Source: Variovorax beijingensis
GTDB lineage: Bacteria > Pseudomonadota > Gammaproteobacteria > Burkholderiales > Burkholderiaceae_C
NCBI RefSeq assembly: GCF_003951285.1
Contig: NZ_RXFQ01000005.1
Span: forward strand, 8,001-72,000
Length of the DNA stretch: 64,000 nucleotides
Direction: 5' to 3'
Shown piece after piece: positions 1 through 9,233 of this stretch. A program made the translations under genes and the position numbers. Below the pieces are notes generated by a model that saw only the letters and a list, made by a program, of their open reading frames with translations, did no database searches and had not been told where the DNA came from. Position 1 is the first letter of the stretch. Every line of letters starts with the position of its first letter.

Positions 1-205
1 AAGATCTTCGATCTGCTTGACATGCATGCTGGCGATTTTGCCAGCGGCGATGTGCTCAGGCCGCGAGCCTGTCGGTCGGCGGTGAGCTCGTCGGCGCCGC
101 CTTGGCAAGCTCACTGGCGGCTTTGCCGAGCCAAGCCTCCACCTCCTGCGGCGAAGGTTGGACGTTCTCCAGATCGACGAGCAACGTGGACGCCTGTGCC
201 CATGC

Positions 206-1075
206 TCAAGCGGTGCCGCGGCAACGCGGATAGCTCGAACACCCCCAAAATTCCTGGCCTGCGTTGACTCCCTTTCTCGCCGTGCGTCGCACCATGGGCT
301 GTGCGCACCTGGGGCAGCTCGGGGCTGCTGTCTTCGCCGCTTGGGGCGCTGCGTTGCTAGCCTGCTCCGTCGCCCTGATGTCGGCGGCGGGCTTGGCCGA
401 AGAGCTGCCTCGGGCCTGCTTCAACAACCGGTGCAGCTGCGGGCCGTCGAGCAGGCGAAGGTTGCGACCACTGGCGAACGCTTCGGCTTCCGGCGTAAAT
501 CGACCGGAAGTGACAACAAATCCACCGGCGGCCCCCTCGGCCGCCATGACGCCATAGAGCTCGCGCACCACGGGCACGCCGACCTTGAAGGCCCGCCATT
601 GCTTGCATTGCACCAGGTACTTCTCTCCGTTCTTGCGAAGGGTGAGATCGATGCCGTCGTCCGGACCCGCCTCGAAGTTCTCTGCGACCTGGTAGCCCTG
701 CAAGCGGAATCCCTCGCCCACGAGAATCTCGAACTCCCGCCAGCTCATGTCGTCAAGGATGTCGGGACCGTCTGAGCGGGCGACGTTGTCCATCAACGAA
801 CGCCTCGCGTGACGGCGCCAAGCAGAGATGGCTGCGCCGGCGAGGCAGAAGATCGGCACGATGTACTGCCCGGCAGTTGCAAGGCCGCGCCCCATGGTTC
901 CGACCATCGCGTTGCCCAACGCGCCGGGGCCAAGGGCGCTGGGCAGAGGCGCGATCGCGATGCGGTGGAGCAGCAGATATCCGGCAAGAGCCAGGATGAC
1001 CCCCACATACCAAGGCAAGAGCGCGATCAGGTCGACCACGTCTTCGGCGGGGCTGGTTTTTTTGCGGCGGGACAT
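206..1075 (-). CDS. Membrane-anchored Mrr-like restriction endonuclease with C-terminal zinc ribbon
   Basis: The 289-residue product combines three parts. Two hydrophobic segments (about residues 20-38 and 70-86) suggest membrane anchoring. A PD-(D/E)xK nuclease core of the Mrr type follows: the helix starting MSWREFE near 110, the acidic DDGIDL near 139-144, and QCK at 156-158 as the catalytic Q-x-K. A C-terminal CPRC...CSSYPRC zinc ribbon resembles those of topoisomerase I. Mrr-family enzymes cleave modified or foreign DNA, so a role in restricting incoming DNA is inferred. The reading frame is open upstream to 1237, but the ATG at 1075 is preferred: an AAGGAGG ribosome site lies about 9 bases before it, and the extra N-terminus looks non-coding. 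It is divergent from the putative abortive-infection gene. The fold is well supported; the substrate is unknown. Confidence 0.8.
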   Translation of the reverse strand: MSRRKKTSPAEDVVDLIALLPWYVGVILALAGYLLLHRIAIAPLPSALGPGALGNAMVGTMGRGLATAGQYIVPIFCLAGAAISAWRRHARRSLMDNVARSDGPDILDDMSWREFEILVGEGFRLQGYQVAENFEAGPDDGIDLTLRKNGEKYLVQCKQWRAFKVGVPVVRELYGVMAAEGAAGGFVVTSGRFTPEAEAFASGRNLRLLDGPQLHRLLKQARGSSSAKPAADIRATEQASNAAPQAAKTAAPSCPRCAQPMVRRTARKGVNAGQEFWGCSSYPRCRGTA

Positions 1076-1371
1076 TGGTGAGTGCCTCCTTCTGGCGGAT
1101 TTTGCCCAAAAGCAGCCGACTTTGATACAGTCCGTTACGCTCGTCACGATGGGATTTCGGCCGGCCACGTTCGTGCGGCACGGATCGACACACTGGCTCT
1201 TTTTTAGGCGCAACCCCCGGTCCGGGCCGAAGCCCAAACTGAGGCGCCGCGCCGATTGAATCGCACCATGGGGTGGAAGCCGACGCCGTGATGCTCACGA
1301 CCGATACCGGTTATGACCATGATTGAATTGCTGAATCGTCGCAGCTGGCGATTTACTACTCCGTTCTTTGA

Positions 1372-2379
1372 ATGACCTCCACCAATGCGCCTGTCCCCAA
1401 GACGTCCATGAGCGAGCATTTGCTCATGGCTGCGTATTGGATCGTTGCCATCGTCATCCTCGCCGCACTCGTCGTCCTGTTGGTGTACTTCCATGCTTTT
1501 GGCGGGCAAAAAATGTCCCGCGATCCCGGCGATTGGGGAGCGTTTGGAGACTACGTCGGCGGGCTTATCAACCCCCTCGTCGGGATCGCCACAGTCACGT
1601 TGATCTTCCTGACGCTCATGCTGCAGAGGAAGGAGCTGCAGGCCTCGCTTGAAGAAATACGCAGTGCCCATCGAAGTGCGGTGCTCCAGAGATTCGAGCA
1701 GTCGCTGTTCTCGTGGCTAGCCAACTATCACTCCCTTCTCTCGGCCACGAAAAGCAAACTCGGCGGCGAAGGACGTCAAGCCTTGACAACCATGTACGAG
1801 CAGCGCTTCTCGAGCGTGGTTGCGATGCAGAGGCATCAACGTGCCGAAGGCCTTGGGGCCCTCGATGAAGAGGAAGCGAAGATCCATCTTGGGGAAATAC
1901 GCAGGGCGTCCGCAACCGGCGACGCAGAAGAGAAGGGCAACCTCTCCAACGTTTTCATGATCGCGCTCTGGGGATACAAAGAAGTTATCCGTACGCATCG
2001 ATCGGAGTTGGATGCCGTCTTTCGCACCCTATACCGTCTGCTGCGGTGGATCGACACCTCTGAACTCGACGATGTTCAGAAGTGGCACTACGTCGCGCTT
2101 GTGCGCGCGCAACTCTCCTGGATCGAGTTGGTTTTTATTCTCTACAACTGCCTTACACCGGAAGGCGAGAAGTTTGCTGGCCTGGTCAATGACTATGCGC
2201 TCTTCGACAATCTGGAGGGGGCACCCGATGAACTGATTGATGCCATCGCCCATGAGTTCACGGTGTCGCCCCCGTCTTCGTTCGCCGCGAGCCTGCCACC
2301 AGAACCATGGCCGTTCAACGAAGCTGCATTCTCCTCCGAGGTCGCCAAAGCCAAACGCAAGCTGCCACCCACGGCGTAG
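1372..2379 (+). CDS. Putative phage abortive infection protein (putAbiC-like)
   Basis: The 335-residue protein has two N-terminal membrane segments, about residues 18-42 and 65-85. The second is embedded in the motif FGDYVGGLINPLVG. A charged coiled-coil helix beginning LMLQRKELQASLEE and a long soluble alpha-helical region follow. This architecture matches the family annotated as putative phage abortive infection protein, whose members sit in the inner membrane. The mechanism of that family is not established to my knowledge. A start at 1408 (MSEHLL) is an alternative, and neither start has a strong ribosome site. It lies between a divergent Mrr-like nuclease and the convergent dnaE2, in a neighbourhood rich in defence genes, which supports the assignment by context only. 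Confidence 0.65.
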   Translation: MTSTNAPVPKTSMSEHLLMAAYWIVAIVILAALVVLLVYFHAFGGQKMSRDPGDWGAFGDYVGGLINPLVGIATVTLIFLTLMLQRKELQASLEEIRSAHRSAVLQRFEQSLFSWLANYHSLLSATKSKLGGEGRQALTTMYEQRFSSVVAMQRHQRAEGLGALDEEEAKIHLGEIRRASATGDAEEKGNLSNVFMIALWGYKEVIRTHRSELDAVFRTLYRLLRWIDTSELDDVQKWHYVALVRAQLSWIELVFILYNCLTPEGEKFAGLVNDYALFDNLEGAPDELIDAIAHEFTVSPPSSFAASLPPEPWPFNEAAFSSEVAKAKRKLPPTA

Positions 2380-2774
2380 CGCCGATCTCATCTTCGATCC
2401 AGCCACGCCATGTGCCGCGACCCCACGAGGCTTTGACCTCGTACGGGATCACGTATGTTCGGCAAGGAAGCGCCACGAATTTCAGGGAGGTGTGGTCGGC
2501 CCGGAACTGCGGGTGCAACAACCACACCGCTTCCTCAACGCAGTGGCCGCACGGCCCGTACGAGTCGAGGTCAGCTGCTATCGGCAGCCGTAAACCAAGC
2601 CATTTCGGATGGACGGCAGGCCGCGATCAAGCGGCCGCCATGTACCCCGGGGCGGTCCACCTGCCGAGATGCTGGCGTTCGCGCCGGGCCGGCGTGTCGG
2701 CGGAAGCGTCCGCAGCGGCAAGGGCAGTCACTATGTGGGTGGCCGCCGCTGGTAGCCCATCAATGCATCGATTG
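2380..2774. other. Gene-poor gap between abi-like gene and dnaE2
   Basis: This stretch lies between two convergent genes. A short minus-strand frame (2315-2527) runs into the 3' end of the upstream gene and reads fairly like protein (for example LKFVALPCRTYVIPYEVKA), but it has no recognisable start signal or family. I see no RNA gene or clear terminator. It may hold the decayed end of a lost gene. Confidence 0.3.
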
Positions 2775-5700
2775 CTACCGGAAATCCCTGCGCACCGTCG
2801 CCCCCGCCAACCGCCCCAGCAGCGGCGTCAGATCTTCCAGCCGCGTCGCAACCAGGTTCTTCACCGCCCCCTCGCGCTGCCACGTGCCGTGCACGACCAT
2901 GAGCCGCGCGCCCAGCAGTTCCTGGCGCTGCACGTCCCTGAGGCTCTTCCACACGATCACCTGCACCACGCCCGTTTCGTCTTCCAAGGTCAGGAAGATC
3001 GTTCCCTTCGCGGTCTCGGGCTGCTGCCGCAACGTCACGATTCCGCAGTGGCTCACATGTTCCCCATTCTCGATCTCCTCGAGATCCCGCGCTGTCATAA
3101 GCCCACGCCGCGCGAGGCGCTCGCGCAGCAGGGCGAGCGGATGCCGGCGCAAGGTCAGTCCGGTGGAGGCATAGTCGAACACGATCTCCTCGCCCTCGGG
3201 CGCCGCGTCGAGTTCGAGGAAATCCTCGTCGACCGGCGCGTCCCGCAATAGCGCCGGCGCCGCGCGCAGCCCCGCCGCCTCCCAGACCTGCTGCCGCCGG
3301 TGGCCCGACAGGCTCATCAGCGCATCGGCCGCGGCCAGCAGCTTCATCTCGTGCAATTCCAGCCTTGCGCGCAGCGCCAGGTCCTCCGTGCTGTCGAACA
3401 CCTGCTGCACGCGGGCCTCGACGATGCGCCCCGCCGAGGCCGACTTGAGCCCGCCGATCATGCGCAGCCCGAGCCGCACGGCCGGCTCATGAGCCAGGTC
3501 TTTCAAGGTGCAGTCCACGTCGCTGTACATCACGTCGACCGGCCGCACCTCGACGCCATGGCGCCTCGCGTCCTGCACGAGCTGCGACGGCGAATAGAAC
3601 CCGAGCGGCTGCGAGTTCAGCATGGCCGCGAGGAACTCCGCCGGGTGATGGCACTTGATCCAGCAGCTGGCGTAGACCAGCAGCGCGAACGACGCGGCAT
3701 GGCTTTCCGGAAAACCGTACTCGCTGAACCCCTTGATCTGCTCAAAGATCGCCTTCGCGAAACTCTCCTCGTAGCCGCGTGCGGTCATGCCGTCCACGAT
3801 CTTCGAGTAGTAGTGCTCCAGCCCGCCCTTGCGCTTCCACGCCGCCATGGACCGCCGCAGGCCGTCGGCCTCGCCCGGCGTGAAGCCGGCCGCCAGGATG
3901 GAGATCTGCATCACCTGCTCCTGGAACACCGGCACGCCCAGGGTCCGTCCAAGTGCCTCCTTCAGCGCCTCGCTCGGATAGACCACCGGCTCCCGGCCCT
4001 GGCGCCGGTTCAGGTACGGGTGCACCATGCCGCCCTGGATCGGTCCCGGCCGCACGATCGCGACCTCGATCACCAGGTCGTAGAAGCAGCGTGGCTTGAG
4101 CCGCGGCAACATGCTCATCTGCGCGCGGCTCTCGATCTGGAACACGCCGACCGTGTCGGCCTTGCAGATCATGTCGTAGGTGGTGCTGTCCTCCGCCGGG
4201 ATGTCCTGCATGCCGAACACGCAGCCCTTGCGCAGACCGATGAAATCCAGCGCCTTGCGGATCGCCGTCAGCATGCCGAGCGCGAGGCAATCCACCTTCA
4301 GCAGCCCGAGCGCATCGAGGTCGTCCTTGTCCCATTCGATCACCGTGCGGTCCGGCATCGAGGCGTTCTCGATCGGCACCATGCGGCACAGCGGCCCCTT
4401 CGTGAGCACGAAGCCGCCGGTGTGCTGGCTCAGGTGCCGCGGGAAGCCGATCAGCTGTTCGGTCAGATGCAGCAGCTGCTGCACCTGCAGTGAATCCGCA
4501 GACAGGCCGAGCTCCTGCAGCCGCTCGGGCCGCACCGCCCCCCCGTCCCACCACTGGTGCCCCTTGGCGAGGGCGTCCACCGTCTCCAGCGACATCCCCA
4601 GCGCCTTGCCCACGTCCCGGATCGCGCTCTTCGGCCGGTAGCTGATCACCACCCCGGTGATGGCGGCGCGGTCGCGCCCGTACTTGGCATAGAGGTACTG
4701 CAGCACCTCCTCGCGCCGTTCGTGCTCGAAGTCGATGTCGATGTCCGGCGGCTCGTTGCGCTCCTTGGAGATGAAGCGCTCGAACAGCACGCTCATGCGG
4801 CCCGGGTCGACCTCGGTGACGCCCGTGCAGTAGCAGACCACGCTGTTCGCGGCGCTGCCGCGCCCCTGGCAGAGGATGTGGCGCGAACGCGCGAACATCA
4901 CGATGTCGGCCACGGTGAGGAAGTAGTGTTCGTACTTCAGCTCGGCGATCAGCGCGAGCTCGTGCTCGATCTGCGCCTGGACCGTGGCGGGGATGCCATC
5001 GGGCCAGCGGCGGCCGGCCCCTTCGTAGGTGATGCGGCGCAGGTACCCGGCGGGCGTCTCGCCCGTGGGGACGACCTCGTCGGGGTACTGGTAGCGCAGC
5101 TCCTCAAGATTGAAGCTGCAGCGCGCCGCCACCTTGAGCGTTTCGGCGAGCAGCTCGGGCGCATAGGTCTGCGCGAGCCGCAGCCGGGTGCGCAGATGCC
5201 GCTCCGCGTTGGGCTGCAGCTCCAGGCCGCAGTCGGTCAGCGGCTTGCCCAGGCGCGTCGCGGTCATCACGTCCTGCAGCGGCTTGCGCGAGCGCACATG
5301 GAAATGCACGTCGCCCGCCGCCACCAGCGGAATCTCCGTCGCCGCGCTGATCTCGCTCAGGCGATACAGCCACATCTCATCGTCGAGCAGGCACAGCTTC
5401 TCCACGGCGAACCAGCAGCGCCCGAGGAACTCGCGCAGCAGCCAGGCCCCGAGCCAGCCCAGCTGCGCCGGCGTGGCCATGCGCCGGGGCGAGGCCAGCA
5501 CCACGCAGCCGGAGAGTTCGGCGCCGTGGATCTGCGCGAGCGCCAGCTTGTAGGTCCCCTTCTCCGAACTCCGGCGCAGCTTGGTGATGAACGCCGAGAG
5601 GTTGCCGTAGCCCTCCAGATGACAGGCCAGCACGGTGAGCGTGAAGGGCGCGGCCTCCGGGCCGACCTGCTCGTCGGGCTCGACGAGGAACTGGCTGCCG

Positions 5701-5897
5701 ATCAGCAGCTTCAGGCCATGGTCCTTCGCAGCCACATGCGCGCGCACGACACCGGCCAGGCTACATTCGTCGGTGATGGCGAGCGCCGCGTAGCCCAGCT
5801 GCTTCGCGCGCTCGACGAGTTCGTCCGGCTGGCTCGCGCCGCGCAGAAAGCTGAAATTGCTCACGCACCGCAGCTCGGCGTAGTCGGGCAGGTCCAT
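2775..5897 (-). CDS. dnaE2: Error-prone DNA polymerase DnaE2 (ImuC)
   Basis: The 1040-residue product is a C-family DNA polymerase of the DnaE2 type, which carries out translesion synthesis in SOS mutagenesis. It begins with a PHP domain (YAELRCVSNFSFLRGAS, then ITDECSLAGV). The palm carries catalytic PDIDIDF near residues 382-388 and LKVDCLALG near 535. Helix-hairpin-helix and finger regions follow (FPESHAASFALLVYASCW), and a C-terminal OB fold contains FLTLEDETGVVQVIVW. The length fits DnaE2 rather than the longer replicative DnaE1. It is the third gene of imuA-imuB-dnaE2, starting 10 bases after the imuB stop. It should share the LexA-controlled promoter upstream of imuA. In this family DnaE2 depends on ImuB to reach the beta clamp. 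Confidence 0.97.
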   Translation of the reverse strand: MDLPDYAELRCVSNFSFLRGASQPDELVERAKQLGYAALAITDECSLAGVVRAHVAAKDHGLKLLIGSQFLVEPDEQVGPEAAPFTLTVLACHLEGYGNLSAFITKLRRSSEKGTYKLALAQIHGAELSGCVVLASPRRMATPAQLGWLGAWLLREFLGRCWFAVEKLCLLDDEMWLYRLSEISAATEIPLVAAGDVHFHVRSRKPLQDVMTATRLGKPLTDCGLELQPNAERHLRTRLRLAQTYAPELLAETLKVAARCSFNLEELRYQYPDEVVPTGETPAGYLRRITYEGAGRRWPDGIPATVQAQIEHELALIAELKYEHYFLTVADIVMFARSRHILCQGRGSAANSVVCYCTGVTEVDPGRMSVLFERFISKERNEPPDIDIDFEHERREEVLQYLYAKYGRDRAAITGVVISYRPKSAIRDVGKALGMSLETVDALAKGHQWWDGGAVRPERLQELGLSADSLQVQQLLHLTEQLIGFPRHLSQHTGGFVLTKGPLCRMVPIENASMPDRTVIEWDKDDLDALGLLKVDCLALGMLTAIRKALDFIGLRKGCVFGMQDIPAEDSTTYDMICKADTVGVFQIESRAQMSMLPRLKPRCFYDLVIEVAIVRPGPIQGGMVHPYLNRRQGREPVVYPSEALKEALGRTLGVPVFQEQVMQISILAAGFTPGEADGLRRSMAAWKRKGGLEHYYSKIVDGMTARGYEESFAKAIFEQIKGFSEYGFPESHAASFALLVYASCWIKCHHPAEFLAAMLNSQPLGFYSPSQLVQDARRHGVEVRPVDVMYSDVDCTLKDLAHEPAVRLGLRMIGGLKSASAGRIVEARVQQVFDSTEDLALRARLELHEMKLLAAADALMSLSGHRRQQVWEAAGLRAAPALLRDAPVDEDFLELDAAPEGEEIVFDYASTGLTLRRHPLALLRERLARRGLMTARDLEEIENGEHVSHCGIVTLRQQPETAKGTIFLTLEDETGVVQVIVWKSLRDVQRQELLGARLMVVHGTWQREGAVKNLVATRLEDLTPLLGRLAGATVRRDFR

Positions 5898-5907
5898 GGG
5901 AGGCCTC

Positions 5908-7254
5908 TCAGGCGAAGGTGCCGTGCAGGAACCAGGCCGTCTCGTCCTGCGCCAGGCGCATCTGGAAGATCCACAGCACGCCGGCGTGCTCGCTCACCGC
6001 CACCCAGTAATCGCGGCTCGCCTGCCGCGTGGTCTCCTGTCCGCCCTCACCTTCTTCACCTTCCTGCGTCGTGCGGTCCCACCATCCGCCCTCGACGCGA
6101 TGGGGACCCGCCAGCAGCTGCAGCACGCCCTGGTAGATCGGACGGTTGGCCTGGGTCGCGAGGCGCAACGGCTTGGGCAGGATGAAGGTCGGCTGCGGCA
6201 CATCGACCGTGCGGGACCGCACCCGTGGCGCCGGTTCGGGCGCCGGGCGCCAGCGGCACATCCACTCCAGGCGGTGGTCCTCCAGAATGACCGGACGCAG
6301 CACGCGGTCGGGCCCGAGCCGTGCGGCGATGCGCTCGAGCACCAGCGCGAGGCTCTCGCCCGACTGCCGGGCCTCGGGCAGCATCGAGAGGCTCTTCTCC
6401 TCCAGCGACTGCACTTCGGTCGCCAGCAGCTCCAGGTCGCCCACGGGCGCCAGCAGCTCGACCTTGCCCAGGTGCTCGGCCAGCAGGCGCATCAGGTGCT
6501 CGGTGTCGCGTGTGGCCTGGGCGGTGCGGACGGTGAGTTCGCCGCCGTCGCCGGCGGTCCTGGCGCGCATCGCGTCATGGCACCAGCGCAAGGTGAACGC
6601 GGTCACGCCGGACCGCCGGGCCATGAGCCAGCCGGCCATCTGCAGCATCAGGCGGCGGGCCCCGAACAGCATGGCGGGCGCGTGCTCGACCCGCGCCATC
6701 AGCTCGAGCCTGGCGCGGAAGGTCTCCGGCAGCTGCGCCCAGGGGTAGGTCTCCGGCCGCAGCCCGTAGGCCTGGTCGAGGGTGGCGAGCAGCTGCGCGT
6801 CGAAGCGCCGGCTCAGGCCGCCGCGCGGCAAGGCGCGCACCTGGCCCAAGGTCCGGCAGCCGAGTCGGGCGAGCGTCGCCTGATGGGCGGCGACCTGCGT
6901 TAGGGTTTCGATCGGCAGCGCATCGAGCAGTTGGGTGAGCGGCTTGGCGAAGCCGTTCGACAGGCCGGCCCGAGCCACCGCGAGCGCGGCGAGGCTGGTC
7001 GGCGCCCAGCTCAGCTGCCGGACGCCGAGGTCGGGGCATTCCTCGCGCACGCGCTCGACCAGACGGCGCTTGCCGCCGAACAGGCGCAGGCTCTGTTCGA
7101 CTTCCATCACGACCGCCGGGCACAACAGAAGCGCTTCGAGCACCGCGACGCGGGGCGTGAACTGCAGGCACCACGTCGCAAGGCCATCGAGCGCCTCAGT
7201 GCGCGGCTGCGGGGCGTCCGGCAGGCTGTCGGGAAGAAGGGCTGCCCACAGCAT
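5908..7254 (-). CDS. imuB: Y-family polymerase-like mutasome protein ImuB
   Basis: The 448-residue protein belongs to the Y-family DNA polymerase superfamily but is of the ImuB type. The N-terminus reads MLWAALLPDSL where active Pol IV/V enzymes have the first catalytic acidic cluster, so a catalytic role is unlikely. The palm-like PAVVMEVEQSLRLFGG, a helix-hairpin-helix region (TLARLGCRTLGQVRALP) and the little-finger region are recognisable. Known ImuB proteins act as adaptors linking ImuA and DnaE2 to the beta clamp. The gene overlaps the end of imuA by about 59 bases and is followed after 10 bases by dnaE2, which points to translational coupling in one operon. Confidence 0.95.
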   Translation of the reverse strand: MLWAALLPDSLPDAPQPRTEALDGLATWCLQFTPRVAVLEALLLCPAVVMEVEQSLRLFGGKRRLVERVREECPDLGVRQLSWAPTSLAALAVARAGLSNGFAKPLTQLLDALPIETLTQVAAHQATLARLGCRTLGQVRALPRGGLSRRFDAQLLATLDQAYGLRPETYPWAQLPETFRARLELMARVEHAPAMLFGARRLMLQMAGWLMARRSGVTAFTLRWCHDAMRARTAGDGGELTVRTAQATRDTEHLMRLLAEHLGKVELLAPVGDLELLATEVQSLEEKSLSMLPEARQSGESLALVLERIAARLGPDRVLRPVILEDHRLEWMCRWRPAPEPAPRVRSRTVDVPQPTFILPKPLRLATQANRPIYQGVLQLLAGPHRVEGGWWDRTTQEGEEGEGGQETTRQASRDYWVAVSEHAGVLWIFQMRLAQDETAWFLHGTFA

Positions 7255-8038
7255 GGGAGAGCTCCCGGGATTGGCGCGCCGCGATCAGGCGGCTCGGGTG
7301 GCGAAGGCGCGGCGTCAGGATGGCTTCGAGGCCACCGGGCACCGAGGGAATCGTCAGTTCCCCCTCGTGCGGCGGCCCCTTGCGCTTGAGCAGGTGGATG
7401 CGCAGCTCCCAGTCGACGCCGAACCGCGCATGCAGCCGCAGCGGCGCGGCCGACGACTCGTGCTCGGCCGCGGCTGGCCGGCACAGGATGACGGGTCCGT
7501 CGCAGTCCTGGGCGCAGACCTGCAGGCGCCGGATCTGCTCCTGGCGGGCCTGCGGCAGCCAGCTCACGAGCATGCCCGCGGCATTGGCCTTGATGAGCTG
7601 TTCGGTCGCCCACAGGCGCTCGACCGGCTTGTCGGCGGCGATCCAGACCAGGTGGCGTTCGTCGAGGCCGAGGTGGCGCAGCCCCGGCAGGTGCGGGGCC
7701 TTCGGCGGGCCGATCACCACGATCTGCCTGCCCTGCGCGACCAGCGTGCGCATGGCGGGCGCGAGCAGCCGCCATTCGAGCACCGAGGGCTGGACCTGGA
7801 GCACTTCGGTCAGGGACTGGCAGGGCCAGCCGCCGCCCGGCAGTTCGGCATCCAGGCGCTCGAAGCCGGTGCGGACGGTCGACGTGACCGGCGTGCCGAG
7901 CGCATCGCCGCGCCAGACGACCGATTCGACCGCGTGCGGCAACACGACGTGCGAGCGCCGTGGCCGCTCCGGCGGCGGTGAACTTTCGCGGGCCGACGGC
8001 GCTTCATCGCCATCGGCCCATGACAGGGGGATGGCCAC
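7196..8038 (-). CDS. imuA: SOS mutasome RecA-like protein ImuA
   Basis: With the GTG start at 8038 the product is 280 residues, in the normal range for ImuA (SulA/RecA-like). Features include GFERLDAELPGGGWP followed by SLTEVLQ, the position of the degenerate P-loop in RecA-like ImuA proteins, and a Rossmann-like core with QIVVIGPPKAPHLPGL. The frame stays open to 8209, but that extension runs through the LexA box. The GTG, with GGAG just upstream, is therefore chosen. In the family ImuA works with ImuB and DnaE2 in damage-induced mutagenesis. The LexA box at 8052-8071 lies 14 bases before this start, so repression and SOS induction are very likely. Confidence 0.9.
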   Translation of the reverse strand: MAIPLSWADGDEAPSARESSPPPERPRRSHVVLPHAVESVVWRGDALGTPVTSTVRTGFERLDAELPGGGWPCQSLTEVLQVQPSVLEWRLLAPAMRTLVAQGRQIVVIGPPKAPHLPGLRHLGLDERHLVWIAADKPVERLWATEQLIKANAAGMLVSWLPQARQEQIRRLQVCAQDCDGPVILCRPAAAEHESSAAPLRLHARFGVDWELRIHLLKRKGPPHEGELTIPSVPGGLEAILTPRLRHPSRLIAARQSRELSHAVGSPSSRQPAGRPAAAH

Positions 8039-8051
8039 AAGGACTCCGGAT

Positions 8052-8071
8052 ACTGTATGGATGAACAGTAT
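8052..8071 (-). promoter_or_regulatory. LexA (SOS) box for imuA-imuB-dnaE2
   Basis: The 20-base site TACTGTATGGATGAACAGTA has perfect CTG-N10-CAG half-sites and matches the proteobacterial LexA operator closely. It sits just upstream of imuA and within the intergenic region shared with the divergent SRAP gene. It may therefore influence both genes, although it is about 137 bases from the SRAP start. Confidence 0.9.
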
Positions 8072-8207
8072 CCATCCGGTGCAGGGGAGTGAGCAAGAAG
8101 GTTTACAAATTTGCCCTGGCCATGCCGCTTTGTGAAATCCGACCGGCCTGCACTCCCAAGGAAAATCCCCGTCCGGCGAAGCCGGGACCGGCGCCACAAT
8201 GGAACGC

Positions 8208-9131
8208 ATGTGCTACTCAGCCCAGATCCGCGCCGACTACAAGCGGTTCTTCCGCCAGTTCGGCGGCGTCCTGTCGCTTCGCGCGTTCGCCAAGCTGTAC
8301 TACGAGCGTCAGGGCAACCCCAGGATCAAGATTCCGAAGGCGGTCGACGCGGCGTTCATGAACCCGGAGTCCGACGAGGAGCGAGAGATCAAGGGCCTGA
8401 TCGAGGCCTTCAACGCCGAACAGGCCACGGCGCTCGAGCAGGATCTCTTCAAGCAGCGCAAACGGCTCGCCGACGCCGAACGCAAGCTCCAGGTCAAAAC
8501 CACGAAGAAGGCGACGGACGACGTGCGGATCGCCACGGCGAAGGTCGAATGGGGACTCGGCAAGCTGGCGGATCTCAAGCGAGTCGAGCTCGAGCCGCGC
8601 GACGCGCGAATCTTTCCGGGCGTGTATGTCCCCGTGATGATCTGGGAGGACGGGCAGCGGGTCGTCAAGCCCATGCGCTACCAATGCCGGCCCGCCGGCA
8701 AGCCCGCGAGATTCGACGCCCTCTATCCCGGCACCTACAACGCCCGACGCGACAACCTGGAAGGGTTCTGGAAGGACGTCTTCGGTCTGTCGCACGGGCT
8801 CATGGTCGCCAATGCCTTCTATGAGCACGTCAACCGGGATGGCGAGGATGTGGTGCTCGAGTTCAGGCCGCGGCCGCAGCAGGACATGCTGGTCGCATGC
8901 CTCTGGTCCGCGTGGTCGGCGCCGGGCGAACCCGACCTGCTCTCGTTCGCTGCCATTTCCGATGAACCTCCGGCAGAGATTGCGGCGGTGGGCCACGACC
9001 GCTGCATCATCCCCATCAAACCGGAGAACGTCGATGCGTGGCTGAGGCCGGATCGCGCGAATCTGGCGGCTTCGTATGCCGTGCTCGAGGACCGCGAGCG
9101 GCCGTACTACGAGCACCGGCTGGCGGCATAG
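8208..9131 (+). CDS. SRAP/HMCES (YedK-like) abasic-site sensor peptidase family protein
   Basis: The protein belongs to the SRAP family, whose members form a DNA-protein crosslink with abasic sites through a cysteine exposed as residue 2. The frame opens at 8199 (MERMCYS), but the family requires Met-Cys at the N-terminus. The ATG at 8208, giving MCYSAQ, is therefore the functional start (307 residues). Other active-site equivalents are YNARRDN (Asn near 178), NAFYEHV (Glu near 206) and GHDRCIIPI (His near 263). E. coli YedK is about 220 residues. Here a charged helical insertion of roughly 100 residues separates Cys2 from the Asn motif. The gene is divergent from the LexA-controlled imu cassette, consistent with a DNA damage response. 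Confidence 0.9.
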   Translation: MCYSAQIRADYKRFFRQFGGVLSLRAFAKLYYERQGNPRIKIPKAVDAAFMNPESDEEREIKGLIEAFNAEQATALEQDLFKQRKRLADAERKLQVKTTKKATDDVRIATAKVEWGLGKLADLKRVELEPRDARIFPGVYVPVMIWEDGQRVVKPMRYQCRPAGKPARFDALYPGTYNARRDNLEGFWKDVFGLSHGLMVANAFYEHVNRDGEDVVLEFRPRPQQDMLVACLWSAWSAPGEPDLLSFAAISDEPPAEIAAVGHDRCIIPIKPENVDAWLRPDRANLAASYAVLEDRERPYYEHRLAA

Positions 9132-9233
9132 GCCGATGCACAATCGCCATTTGCCGATCGCCGCTTCAGGCTGACTGGCCGCGGGCCTCATGCGACCCTG
9201 CGGTAGCGTTCTGCAATCCGACCATCCCCTCCA

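Noticed and set aside
56..184. Short minus-strand frame after the Mrr-like stop reading LLVDLENVQPSPQEVEAWLG
   Set aside because: Protein-like for about 30 residues and in frame with the nuclease gene, but it starts at TTG without a ribosome site and is only 42 codons. It could be a decayed gene or read-through region; not enough to call.
2307..3251. Long plus-strand open frames opposite dnaE2, and similarly 3300-4493 and 4557-6185
   Set aside because: High-GC antisense shadows of dnaE2 and imuB with biased composition (Arg, His, Gln rich) and no family features.
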